The notes beneath the pieces are model-generated. The model was not told where the DNA came from, ran no database searches, and saw nothing but the letters and a program-made list of their open reading frames with translations. From Proteiniborus sp. MB09-C3 (GTDB taxonomy: Bacteria; Bacillota; Clostridia; Tissierellales; Proteiniboraceae), in the NCBI RefSeq assembly GCF_030263895.1, contig NZ_CP127161.1, positions 2,852,001 through 2,916,000 of the forward strand: a stretch of 64,000 nt of DNA, read 5' to 3'. Positions 54,568 through 63,236 of this stretch are shown one piece after another. The translations under genes were made by a program, and so were the position numbers. Position 1 is the first letter of the stretch. Every line of letters starts with the position of its first letter.

Positions 54568-54846
54568 TTATTTGCCATCATCTATTTCTTTTTTCTGTAT
54601 ATCCTTACTTATCTTAAAAATCATTTTATAAAATATCTCTAGCTCGTTACTTAAGCTTTTGTCATCTAGTTTTTCAACATTCTTCTTGATTATTTCATTT
54701 TCTCTTGATTCATCATATATGGGCATATTGTTATCCTTTTTATATTCTGCAACTCTCTTTGCAATTTTCATTCTCTTTTCAAAAAGCACTATGAGCTCAT
54801 TATCTATTTCATCTATTTCTTGCCTGAACTTTTTTAAATCATTCAT
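54568..54846 (-). CDS. Chorismate mutase, AroQ class
   Basis: 92 aa, all helical, with the family pattern [23 protein letters not shown] (short: [17 protein letters not shown]) and [18 protein letters not shown], ending with a helix around [15 protein letters not shown]. Arg 11-type, Arg 28-type, Lys 39-type and Glu/Gln residues known from the active site are in place. It turns chorismate to prephenate toward Phe and Tyr. It overlaps aroC by 8 nt. No prephenate dehydratase or dehydrogenase is attached. Confidence 0.92.
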   Translation of the reverse strand: MNDLKKFRQEIDEIDNELIVLFEKRMKIAKRVAEYKKDNNMPIYDESRENEIIKKNVEKLDDKSLSNELEIFYKMIFKISKDIQKKEIDDGK

Positions 54847-55936
54847 TGAATTTTCCTCCCTGTTCCATTAACAAGTCTAATACAGCTAATGCAGATACAG
54901 CTTCTACTACAGGTACTGCTCTAGGTACTATGCATGGATCATGCCTGCCTTCTATTTCTATTTCAGTATCTGTCATATGCTTTATGTCTACTGTTTTTTG
55001 CTTAAGGCTTATAGATGGGGTTGGTTTTATTGCAGCTCTAAATATAACAGGCATTCCGTTGGTTATGCCTCCTAAAATACCACCATTGTTATTTGAATAA
55101 GTCTTTACTTCACTACCTTTAATATAATATTCATCATTAGCCTGAGAACCCTTTAACCTTGCAATTTCAAATCCTCTTCCAAACTCTATGCCTTTAGTAC
55201 CTGGAATTGAAAACAACAAATGGGATAGCTTACTTTCTACTGAATCAAAAAATGGTTCTCCTAATCCAGCTTGTAGGTTCAAAATTGCTGTCTCAATAGT
55301 TCCACCTATAGAATCCCCCTCCAATTTAACTTTTTCAATTAATTCTATCATTTCCTCTCCCTTTTCATCATTTACTATAGGGAAATCTTTTTTACTTAAT
55401 TGATTCAAGGTTTTAGCATCGACCTTTACTAAGTCAAAGAAGTCATCCTGTATATGGCCTATGCTTGAGATGTGGCTTCCAATGACTATATTACTTTGCA
55501 TTAGAATTTGTTTTGCAATAGCACCTGCAAAAACTAAGGGAGCTGTTAGCCTGCCAGAAAAGTGTCCTCCTCCTCTATAATCATTAAAGCCCTTATATTT
55601 TATATAACCAGTATAATCAGCATGTCCTGGACGTAATAGTTCTTTTGTTTTGTCATAGTCTTGAGATCTATTATCTTTATTACGGATAATAGCACATAAA
55701 GGCGTTCCAGTAGTTTTATTATTAAAATATCCACTTATTATTTGAGCAGAATCTGCTTCCTTTCTTTGAGATGATATTTTATTTCTCCCTGGTGCTCTTC
55801 TTTTCATTTCCTTATCAATTAACTCAAAGTCTATCTCTAATCCAGCTGGCAATCCATTAATTACTACTCCAATTCCCTCTCCATGGGATTCTCCAAAAAT
55901 TGACAGCCTTAATTTATTTCCCCATATTCCACTCAT
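54839..55936 (-). CDS. aroC: Chorismate synthase
   Basis: 365 aa, normal length. It removes phosphate from EPSP to give chorismate using reduced FMN. The signatures [18 protein letters not shown] (short: GESHGEGIG, 15-23), RPGHADYTG (102-110), the His-containing [14 protein letters not shown] and the C-terminal [13 protein letters not shown] are all present. The ATG overlaps the aroA stop (55914-55936), so translation is coupled. Part of the operon aroB-aroA-aroC-mutase-aroK-aroQ. Confidence 0.97.
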   Translation of the reverse strand: MSGIWGNKLRLSIFGESHGEGIGVVINGLPAGLEIDFELIDKEMKRRAPGRNKISSQRKEADSAQIISGYFNNKTTGTPLCAIIRNKDNRSQDYDKTKELLRPGHADYTGYIKYKGFNDYRGGGHFSGRLTAPLVFAGAIAKQILMQSNIVIGSHISSIGHIQDDFFDLVKVDAKTLNQLSKKDFPIVNDEKGEEMIELIEKVKLEGDSIGGTIETAILNLQAGLGEPFFDSVESKLSHLLFSIPGTKGIEFGRGFEIARLKGSQANDEYYIKGSEVKTYSNNNGGILGGITNGMPVIFRAAIKPTPSISLKQKTVDIKHMTDTEIEIEGRHDPCIVPRAVPVVEAVSALAVLDLLMEQGGKFNE

Positions 55937-57215
55937 CTATAACACCACCTAATCTTACAAAGTCCTGCCAAAATTCTGGATATGATTTATTTACTGCATT
56001 GCTATTTTTAATTATTAGAGGTTCTCTGCATTTAGTAGAGGCCACTGCTAAAGCCATAGCAATCCTATGATCATTCCAGCTGTCTACTACTCCTCCATTT
56101 AATGTATCCACTCCATTTATATTAAGTCCATCCTCAGTTTCTACTATATCAGCACCTATTTTATTTAACTCACTTGCTATTGCCTTTAGCCTATCTGATT
56201 CCTTTATCCTCACTCTTTGTGCATTGACTATTTTGGTTTTTCCTTTACTTAAGGCTCCAAGAACAGCTAAGATTGGCACTAAGTCTGGACACTGGGAAGC
56301 ATCTATTACTATTCCCTTAATCTGTGAATCAATTGCTCTTATGTGCTCATCCGTATATATGATATTAGCACCCATTGCAGCTGCTATATTTAATATTTCC
56401 TTATCTCCTTGAAGGGAGTTTTGATTTAAGTTATTTATGGCAATATCGCCATTTAATGTCCCCGCGGCCATCCAAAATGCTGCTTGAGAAAAATCTCCTT
56501 CTACTTTATAATCTGATGGGGCATAGTTCTGATTTCCTGGGACATAAAATCTACTATAATTATCATTCTGTATATTGATAGAGAATCTATGCAGCATATC
56601 TAAGGTTAAGTCAATATATCCCTTGGACTCTAGTCTCGTTGTTATCTCTATTGTGGAATTCCCTGACAACAGGGGCAATACAAACATAAGTCCTGTAATG
56701 AATTGGGAGCTTATATTGCCTTCTAGTTCAAATCTTTTAGGTTTAAGTGTTCCTTCTATACTAAGAGGAAGCCTGCCATTATCGTTTGAATATTTAATTC
56801 CTTGATCATCAAATATTTTATAATATGAAGTCAGTGGTCTTTCTACAAGCTTTCCTTTACCAGTAAATATGATTTTTTCTCCTAATAGACATGCAATTGG
56901 TATTAAAAACCTGAGAGTAGAACCTGATTCACTACAATCAATTATTTCTTTTAGCTTTTCTATATAGCCCTTACCTTCTATAGTTATTCTATTTCTATTA
57001 GTTTCCTTATTGGTGTCTATATCTACTACCTTCATACCAAAAGCCTTCATTCCTTCTAAAGTAGCTAGTATATCCTCCGAAAAAATTATGTTTTCTATAT
57101 GGCTAGTTCCCTTCGCTAATGCTGCACATATAATTGCTCTATGGCTTAGACTCTTCGACGGCGGGATATTAATACTACCTTTTAGCGGTGAAGGTGTTAT
57201 CTTAATACAATTCAT
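55914..57215 (-). CDS. aroA: 5-Enolpyruvylshikimate-3-phosphate synthase
   Basis: 433 aa. It joins shikimate-3-phosphate and PEP. The substrate-contacting pieces KSLSHRAIICAAL (20-32), SGSTLRFLIPI (about 95-105) and RIKESDRLKAIA, DSWNDHRIAMALA are in usual order. The PEP-site segment SGSTLRF is of the class that keeps SGST rather than GNAGTA, suggesting a class-II, possibly glyphosate-tolerant, synthase. Between aroB and this gene lies a 204-nt gap with a palindromic repeat, so expression may be partly uncoupled. Confidence 0.95.
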   Translation of the reverse strand: MNCIKITPSPLKGSINIPPSKSLSHRAIICAALAKGTSHIENIIFSEDILATLEGMKAFGMKVVDIDTNKETNRNRITIEGKGYIEKLKEIIDCSESGSTLRFLIPIACLLGEKIIFTGKGKLVERPLTSYYKIFDDQGIKYSNDNGRLPLSIEGTLKPKRFELEGNISSQFITGLMFVLPLLSGNSTIEITTRLESKGYIDLTLDMLHRFSINIQNDNYSRFYVPGNQNYAPSDYKVEGDFSQAAFWMAAGTLNGDIAINNLNQNSLQGDKEILNIAAAMGANIIYTDEHIRAIDSQIKGIVIDASQCPDLVPILAVLGALSKGKTKIVNAQRVRIKESDRLKAIASELNKIGADIVETEDGLNINGVDTLNGGVVDSWNDHRIAMALAVASTKCREPLIIKNSNAVNKSYPEFWQDFVRLGGVIDEWNMGK

Positions 57216-57252
57216 ATATCGAGTCCTCCTTTATACAGTTCTCAGTTAAATA

Positions 57253-57395
57253 CGAGATTCTTCGACTGCATACCAGATAACTTTTTTTGTCATCCTGAAC
57301 GTAGTGAAGTATCTCGTTTTCAATTCTCAGCTTAGGATTTCTTCATGGGTAGATCCTTCATGAGTAAGGCTTATTCTGTCCGTCTCAGGATGACA
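57253..57395. repeat. Dispersed palindromic repeat, copy 4, inside the aro operon
   Basis: CGAGATTCTTC (57253-57263) pairs with GAAGTATCTCG (57306-57316); inside are GTCATCCTGAACGTAG-like bases. A second, partial unit runs from AGATCCTTCATG (57351) to CTCAGGATGACA (57384-57395). It fills most of the aroB-aroA gap. Confidence 0.75.
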
Positions 57396-57419
57396 GTTTT
57401 GGCACAGTCTAACAGTAAT

Positions 57420-58487
57420 TTACGAAAATAGATACTGAGCCACTTTTTCTTTTTCTATCTTTTTTATGAAGCTTTCTCCGATTTCATTGATTAAAACTAA
57501 ATTTATAGATTCACTTTCGCTTTTCTTATCTAAATTTATTGCCTCTAAAAGTATATTGAAGTCTATTTTAGGTAGCTCAAAAGGCAGTTTAAATTTAACT
57601 AAAAGCTCTTTTATCGAATCTGAGGTGCCTTCTTTCGTTATACCCATAGATTCACTTTTTCGAACAATACAGTACATCCCTATAGCCACTGCCTCTCCAT
57701 GAGTGTATCCTTCATAATTAAAGGCTTTTTCAATGGCATGGCCTATGGTATGCCCAAAGTTTAGGAGCATCCTCTCTCCTGCTTCCTTTTCGTCTTTTTC
57801 TACTATTCCTTTTTTTATATTACAGCAGCTATATATAATTTCATTAATTATTGTGAATAAATCTAACTCCGTATTAATTTCTCTAAGCCTATTAAATAGC
57901 TCCTTATCTTTTATGCATGAATATTTTATAACCTCTGCCATTCCATCATGCAAAAATCTTTCAGGTAAGGTTTTTAATAAATCTGGATCTATGTATACTG
58001 CCTCAGGATGATAAAAATTGCCTACCAAATTTTTGCCTCTTGATAGATTTACAGCTACTTTACCTCCAATACTGCTATCTATCTGCGCTAATAGGGATGT
58101 AGGGATTTGTATATATCTAATACCTCTGAGGAAGGTAGCAGCTGCAAAGCCTGCTAAATCACCTACAACTCCTCCCCCAAAGGCTATTATCATGTCTTTT
58201 CTAGTCATTCCAGCATCTAACAGCTGGTTATAGACATCAGTTAGCACATCCAAGGATTTACTATTCTCTCCTGCTTCTACAGAAATAGTATTCACTTCAA
58301 ATCCATAAGATTTGAGATTCTCTGACAATGCCTCGCCATATATTCTCTGTACATTATGGTCTGTTATTATGATAATTCTTTTATTGTTAAAAACTTTCTT
58401 TATTTCATTTCCTATATCATTAATGATACCTCTTTTTATTAATATAGGATAACTTTTTTGGGGTAATTTGACTTCGAGTTTATACAA
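57420..58487 (-). CDS. aroB: 3-Dehydroquinate synthase
   Basis: 355 aa, TTG start after AGGAGTGATATATAATT. It converts DAHP to 3-dehydroquinate with NAD and a metal ion. The NAD-site GGGVVGDLAGFAAATFLRG (short: GGGVVGDLAGF), QIPTSLLAQIDSSIGGKVAVN (short: PTSLLAQIDSSIGGK) and the zinc His pair in LNFGHTIGHAIE and THGEAVAIGM are present. It is the first aro gene here, 32 nt after the DUF362 gene. No DAHP synthase or aroE is in the window. Confidence 0.97.
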   Translation of the reverse strand: MYKLEVKLPQKSYPILIKRGIINDIGNEIKKVFNNKRIIIITDHNVQRIYGEALSENLKSYGFEVNTISVEAGENSKSLDVLTDVYNQLLDAGMTRKDMIIAFGGGVVGDLAGFAAATFLRGIRYIQIPTSLLAQIDSSIGGKVAVNLSRGKNLVGNFYHPEAVYIDPDLLKTLPERFLHDGMAEVIKYSCIKDKELFNRLREINTELDLFTIINEIIYSCCNIKKGIVEKDEKEAGERMLLNFGHTIGHAIEKAFNYEGYTHGEAVAIGMYCIVRKSESMGITKEGTSDSIKELLVKFKLPFELPKIDFNILLEAINLDKKSESESINLVLINEIGESFIKKIEKEKVAQYLFS

Positions 58488-58519
58488 AATTATATATCAC
58501 TCCTATTTATTGCAATAAT

Positions 58520-59665
58520 TTATAGCTTTGACAACAGCTTCATCAATGCAGGTCTGTGTATATGGATTGCTTTCTCAGGACAAAGCTCCTGACAGCAAAA
58601 ACATCTTATACAGCCCCCTAAATTTACAACTGGCTTTTTATTAACCATTTCAATAACCTTTGCGGGACAGTTATTTGCGCAATCTCTACAGCCTATACAA
58701 TCCTTATGATGAAAAACTGGTTTAGGCTGCAATAGCCTATTAGACAAAGTTCTTATAAGAGAAGGCTTATTATCTTTAATGAAATGAACACTTCTTATGG
58801 TTGGTGCCTTAAAATCATTTACTTTAAACCCTTCTATGCTATCACCAATGAGTTCAATGTCATCTAAGCTTCCCTTGATTATTTTCCTTTCTACAGCTCT
58901 TAAAATAGTGGGAACCTTTAATGGGTCTATATTTACTATTGTAGTAGCTACAACATCTAGATGACAAGGTGATGGAGAAGCTAATACTACACCTATTTCC
59001 TTTGGCTCTCCTGCAGAAGGTCCTGCTCCCTCCATGCCTACTATTCCGTCCATAAAAGACAGTACCGGATTAGCGTACAAGCAAATATCTAATAGTGCCT
59101 CTGAAAAATCTTCTATATGAGGCATTTTAAAATGGTATTCTGCCTTATGCAGTCCAGGAATAATACCGAACATATTTTTTACTGCCCCTGTAAATAGCAT
59201 CATACCGTGAGTTTTAAGCTTAGATACTGATATAATCTTATCAACATTTGTTACCATTTCCGCTACTTCCATAGTTTTTAATATCTTACCCTTTTCATTT
59301 TTCACTTCTACAGAATTTGTGTTGTAGTTTAGTTCTGCTCCTATTTCATTTGCAATTTTATCTATTCCACAATATTTATATATTCCTTTTAGAATTCTCT
59401 CATTAAAAGGACCTCCAGGGCTATCACCTATAACTACATTTGCACCGTATTCTATTAATATCTCAGCTAATGCCTTGACAAACATGGGATGAGTTGTAGT
59501 GGCTTCCTCTGGTTTCTTTTTCATCAGTAAATTTAGCTTTAAAAGTACAGTTTCTCCTTTATTAATATATTTCTCTATTCCTCCAAGATTATTAAAGCTT
59601 TTATTAATAGATTCCCTTACCTTATCATAATCATAACTCCTGCATTCAGTTAGTGATACCAGCAT
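58520..59665 (-). CDS. DUF362 protein with two 4Fe-4S ferredoxin clusters
   Basis: 381 aa from the ATG at 59665, which has AGAGGAGG 7 nt upstream; a longer frame to 59716 lacks a site. The first 290 residues are the DUF362 domain: VLLKLNLLMKKKPEEATTTH and SVSKLKTHGMMLFTGAVKN. Two 4Fe-4S motifs follow at the end: CIGCRDCANNCPAKVIEM and CIRCFCCQELCPEKAIHI. An electron-transfer role is likely; the partner is unknown. The gene is upstream of aroB on the same strand and downstream of degV. Confidence 0.88.
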   Translation of the reverse strand: MLVSLTECRSYDYDKVRESINKSFNNLGGIEKYINKGETVLLKLNLLMKKKPEEATTTHPMFVKALAEILIEYGANVVIGDSPGGPFNERILKGIYKYCGIDKIANEIGAELNYNTNSVEVKNEKGKILKTMEVAEMVTNVDKIISVSKLKTHGMMLFTGAVKNMFGIIPGLHKAEYHFKMPHIEDFSEALLDICLYANPVLSFMDGIVGMEGAGPSAGEPKEIGVVLASPSPCHLDVVATTIVNIDPLKVPTILRAVERKIIKGSLDDIELIGDSIEGFKVNDFKAPTIRSVHFIKDNKPSLIRTLSNRLLQPKPVFHHKDCIGCRDCANNCPAKVIEMVNKKPVVNLGGCIRCFCCQELCPEKAIHIHRPALMKLLSKL

Positions 59666-59704
59666 AGCAAAACCTCCTCTAAATATGAGAATACCATACA
59701 AGTA

Positions 59705-59736
59705 TAAAAAAATCACTATATTATATAGTGATTTTT
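59705..59736. terminator. Terminator between degV and the DUF362 gene
   Basis: AATCACTATA (59711-59720) and TATAGTGATT form a stem with a 3-nt loop, A-rich before and T-rich after on both strands; it lies directly after the degV stop. Confidence 0.8.
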
Positions 59737-59740
59737 CTCT

Positions 59741-60568
59741 CTACCAGCTTGAACATAATCCTATGGCCTTTGGCCCAATATGTGAGCCTATTACAGGGCC
59801 AAGCTCATCTATTGTAATTATTGCATTTGAGAATCTCTTTTCTAGTTCAATTTTATATTGCTGTGCTTCACTTATATTCTGAACATGAGCTATGGATATT
59901 CTCTTTACATTTTCAGGAACCATAGAAATGATAGCTTCCATAGCCTTCTTTTTTCCTCTTTCCTTTCCTACAGGAACTAGCCTGCCATCAACTAGCCCGA
60001 TTACAGGTTTAATATTGAGTAAAGTTCCGAGAAAGGCCGTTGTATTAGATAATCTTCCTCCACGCTTTAAATACTCTAATGTATCTACAGTCAGATTGAT
60101 GTTCATGTTTTCTCTCTGTTTTATTATTTCTCTTTCTATTTCCTTCCCTGATAATCCTTGTTCTGATAATTGAACAGCAATTTCAACAAGTAATTTTAGA
60201 TTTCCAGCAGACGTCTTTGAATCTATTACAGTTATTTTGTCTGAAGCTACTATATCAGCTGCTAATCTAGCGCTATTATATGTTCCACTTAGCTCAGAGG
60301 AAATAACTATAGTGACTATTTCTTCTCCTAGCTCAAGTGCTTTTTTATATGCTTCAACAAAGTCTCCTACTGCTGGTTGAGATGTTGTTGGAAATTCATT
60401 TGTATTCTCTAGCTTATCAAAAAAATCCTTAAATTCACCTGCAAACCCCTCCTTATTTACACTACCACAAAAATGTACTGAAAGAGGTACTATATTAATA
60501 TTTTTTTCATTAGAATCTTCTTTTTTAAAATATGCTGTACTGTCTGTTACAATCTGAATTTTTCTCAT
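59741..60568 (-). CDS. DegV-family fatty-acid-binding protein (FakB-like)
   Basis: 275 aa from the ATG at 60568 (GTGAGG 6 nt upstream); a GTG 12 nt earlier lies within the ribosome site. Motifs of DegV proteins: IVTDSTAYF (4-12), TTSQPAVGDF (about 62-71), SSELSGTYNSARLAA (short) and IDSKTSAGNLKLLV. DegV/FakB proteins carry a fatty acid for FakA kinase to phosphorylate, so it may channel exogenous fatty acids; no FakA is nearby. Monocistronic with a terminator after its stop. Confidence 0.9.
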   Translation of the reverse strand: MRKIQIVTDSTAYFKKEDSNEKNINIVPLSVHFCGSVNKEGFAGEFKDFFDKLENTNEFPTTSQPAVGDFVEAYKKALELGEEIVTIVISSELSGTYNSARLAADIVASDKITVIDSKTSAGNLKLLVEIAVQLSEQGLSGKEIEREIIKQRENMNINLTVDTLEYLKRGGRLSNTTAFLGTLLNIKPVIGLVDGRLVPVGKERGKKKAMEAIISMVPENVKRISIAHVQNISEAQQYKIELEKRFSNAIITIDELGPVIGSHIGPKAIGLCSSW

Positions 60569-60682
60569 ATATATCCTCACTCCTATTATAGTATATGTTA
60601 ATAGTACCAGATACTAGAACCTGATTCAAGTTGTATTTATGAACAATATAGTAAACAAGAAAATGTATTTTTCTATTCATTA

Positions 60683-60691
60683 TGATATAAT
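60683..60691 (+). promoter_or_regulatory. Extended -10 promoter of the YibE/F gene
   Basis: TGATATAAT is an extended -10 motif (TGN before TATAAT), 26 nt before the TTG start; no good -35 is seen. Confidence 0.5.
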
Positions 60692-60720
60692 GTAAAAAAA
60701 CTGATTAAGGAGGAATTTTG

Positions 60721-61884
60721 TTGAAAAGAATCTCTTATATAATTGTAGCAATGCTTCTACTCTGCTCTTCTTTTAGTTTTGCCGAAGATGAATATGATAA
60801 TTCAGAAGTTGGTTATTTCTATGCTAGAGGTAAGGTAATGGAAGTATTATCAGATTTACAGAATACTGATGAAAATAATACGGGCCAGCTTAACATCGAC
60901 AAGCAGGTAATAAAGATTAGAGTTACTAGTGGAAAATATAAAAATGAGGAATATATTATTGAAAACCATGTTAGTGGAAATCCTGTCTTTGATATCATAG
61001 TTAAAGAAGGCGATAATGTAATATTAGACATAGAAGAAGATGAAAATGGTGTTCCAGAGATCTCAGTTGCTGATTTTGCTAGAGATAAATACTCTGCCTT
61101 ACTTCTATTTGTTTTTATAGGATTACTGATACTGATAGGTAAAATGAAGGGAGTTAAATCTGTTATTTCACTAACTATAACTGGAGCAGTAGTGATGAAA
61201 CTCATGCTTCCTATGATACTTAAGGGATTTAACCCAATATGGGTAGCTATTTTATCAGCTACTATAATCACCTCAGTAACCTTTATCATAATTGCTGGAA
61301 TTAATATTAAGTCTTTTTCCGCTATTATAGGCACCATTGGTGGAGTTGTATCAGCAGGAATCTTAGCTTATATTGTTGGCTCTTTAGTCAAATTGACTGG
61401 ATTAAGCAGCGAGGAAGCTAGTATGCTCATGTTTATTCCTCAACAGATTAATTTTGATTATAGAGGGCTCTTGTTTGCAGGTATAATAATCGGAACTCTA
61501 GGAGCAGTAATGGATATAGGCATGTCAATAGCCTCTGCTATGTATGAAATGAAAAACTTAAATCCTGAAATGCCTCCAAGTAAATTAATTGCCTCAGGGC
61601 TAAATATAGGAAGAGACGTTATGGGAACAATGTCTAATACTCTAATATTAGCTTATACAGGAAGTTCTGTGCCATTACTGCTACTTTTTATGGCCTATGA
61701 TACGCCTCTAATTAAAATATTAAACTTAGATATGATAGCAACAGAAATTGTCAGAGCATTAGTAGGAAGCATTGGATTAATAGTGGCCATTCCTATAACT
61801 GCCATGGCTACAGGACTAATATTGAAATACGAACATATTTTCCCAAAATTCAAGAAACAAAGCAATGAAGAACAAAAAAATTAG
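60721..61884 (+). CDS. YibE/F-family membrane protein
   Basis: 387 aa, starting at TTG 60721 (AAGGAGG is 7 nt upstream; a second TTG at 60718 is possible). A signal peptide ends near SFA, followed by a beta-rich extracytoplasmic region (about 25-130) and about eight membrane helices. LIGKMKGVKSVISLTITG and the NPEMPPSKLIASGLNIGRDVMGTMSNTLILAY pattern (short: LNIGRDVMGTMSNTL) are typical of YibE/F, which is a membrane family of unknown transport role. It is alone, ended by a shared terminator. Confidence 0.9.
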   Translation: MKRISYIIVAMLLLCSSFSFAEDEYDNSEVGYFYARGKVMEVLSDLQNTDENNTGQLNIDKQVIKIRVTSGKYKNEEYIIENHVSGNPVFDIIVKEGDNVILDIEEDENGVPEISVADFARDKYSALLLFVFIGLLILIGKMKGVKSVISLTITGAVVMKLMLPMILKGFNPIWVAILSATIITSVTFIIIAGINIKSFSAIIGTIGGVVSAGILAYIVGSLVKLTGLSSEEASMLMFIPQQINFDYRGLLFAGIIIGTLGAVMDIGMSIASAMYEMKNLNPEMPPSKLIASGLNIGRDVMGTMSNTLILAYTGSSVPLLLLFMAYDTPLIKILNLDMIATEIVRALVGSIGLIVAIPITAMATGLILKYEHIFPKFKKQSNEEQKN

Positions 61885-61916
61885 GAGATAGAATCATTCT
61901 ATCTCCTAATTTTTTA
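61881..61916. terminator. Bidirectional terminator between the YibE/F and FAD reductase genes
   Basis: GGAGATAGAA (61884-61893) and TTCTATCTCC (61897-61906) form a perfect 10-bp stem with a 3-nt loop, T-rich after on plus and flanked by an A-run; both genes converge on it. Confidence 0.9.
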
Positions 61917-63110
61917 TTAAAGCTTCTCAATGATTTCTTTACAGCTAAGGCCTTCATTAATATATTCTGATATATCTCTATTGCCAATCACTGCCTTTCT
62001 TACACTTGACATCTTAGATAAGTCTCCAAGAAGAATACCACCAGATAATTTATTATCAGTCACAAATAGCCTGTAGTGAGCATCTTTGTCATCATATTTC
62101 AAAGCATTTGTAAAATCCTTTATATTTCCTACTGAGAAAAGAGATATATCGCCTATAGAAAGTGTAGTAAAAGGCTCTGGATGCTTATATTCTTTGCTAG
62201 CTCCTGCCATATTAGCTCCAGCGATTTTACCTTGATCATTTGCAGCTGTCCATAGTCCTAAAACTATACCGTTCACCTCTGCTATATCTCCAGCTGCATA
62301 TACATCTTCAATATTAGTTTTCAAAAAACTATCTACTTTTACTCCTTTATCAAAATCTATAGCTGTATCTCTTACTAAATCAATATTTGGTCTGATACCA
62401 GCCGAGAAAAGAACTGCATCTGTTTTGATCTCTCTATTATCCTTGAATCTAATACCCTCTGCTTTTACTTCTCCTAATATCTCTTCTGCGGCAGCATCAA
62501 AATATAGATTTATTCCATTATCGCTTAATTTTTGTGAAACTATGTCTGCTAACTCTTTATCTAATTGTCTAGGAAGAAGATAAGGGAAAAACTCTACAAC
62601 ATTTACCTTCTTACCTAGTTCCTTTATTGCCCATGCTGCTTCAAGACCTAGAAGCCCTCCACCGATTACAGTAATATCCTCACATGAATTAAAATATCCC
62701 TTTATATATTTCAAATCCTTTAGAGTTCTTAGTGCGAACACGCCATCTTTAAATTTTCCACCTATTGGAGGCACAAAAGGTCTGCTTCCATTAGCTAATA
62801 ACAGCTTGTCGTATTCAACAACCTTGCCATCATCTAACTTAACCTTCTTATTTTTTGTATCTATTTTTTCTACAATTTTTCCTAATATGACATCAATTTT
62901 ATTTTCATCGTACCAGCTTTTTTTATTTACTAAAAGCTCATCATCATTAAATGATTTACTTATATAGTGGGAAAGCTTTACCCTGTAATATGTAAAGTAC
63001 TCCTCTGATGTGATAATAGTTATGCTTCCTTCTTTGTCAATATTCCTAATTTCCTTTGCTGCAGATAAGCCTGCAATTCCATTTCCAATAATAACATATT
63101 TCAATGTCAC
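61917..63110 (-). CDS. NAD(P)/FAD-dependent oxidoreductase (rubredoxin/NADH oxidase-like)
   Basis: 397 aa with an FAD-binding GNGIAGLSAAKEI (8-20) and an NAD-binding GGGLLGLEAAWAI (about 150-162), plus the closing FAD motif VYAAGDIAEVNG. This resembles NADH-rubredoxin or NirB-type reductases used by anaerobes for oxygen detoxification, but no partner gene is close. No redox-active Cys pair of the lipoamide type is seen. TTG or ATG start near 63110. It is monocistronic, leftward. Confidence 0.9.
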   Translation of the reverse strand: MTLKYVIIGNGIAGLSAAKEIRNIDKEGSITIITSEEYFTYYRVKLSHYISKSFNDDELLVNKKSWYDENKIDVILGKIVEKIDTKNKKVKLDDGKVVEYDKLLLANGSRPFVPPIGGKFKDGVFALRTLKDLKYIKGYFNSCEDITVIGGGLLGLEAAWAIKELGKKVNVVEFFPYLLPRQLDKELADIVSQKLSDNGINLYFDAAAEEILGEVKAEGIRFKDNREIKTDAVLFSAGIRPNIDLVRDTAIDFDKGVKVDSFLKTNIEDVYAAGDIAEVNGIVLGLWTAANDQGKIAGANMAGASKEYKHPEPFTTLSIGDISLFSVGNIKDFTNALKYDDKDAHYRLFVTDNKLSGGILLGDLSKMSSVRKAVIGNRDISEYINEGLSCKEIIEKL

Positions 63111-63208
63111 AAAATCCCTCCTAACAAATTTTTTACGTATGTAGTTATACTTCTTTTTATTAATTACCCCTTTGTTATAAATTTAATCATCTATAGGCTA
63201 GAACCAAT

Positions 63209-63236
63209 GCAAAAAACCACGGATATTCCGTGGTTT
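63209..63236 (-). terminator. Terminator of the PotD-like gene
   Basis: AAACCACGGA (63214-63223) and TCCGTGGTTT (63227-63236) form a 10-bp stem with a TAT loop, followed by TTTTTTGC on the minus strand; it overlaps the stop codon. Confidence 0.85.
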
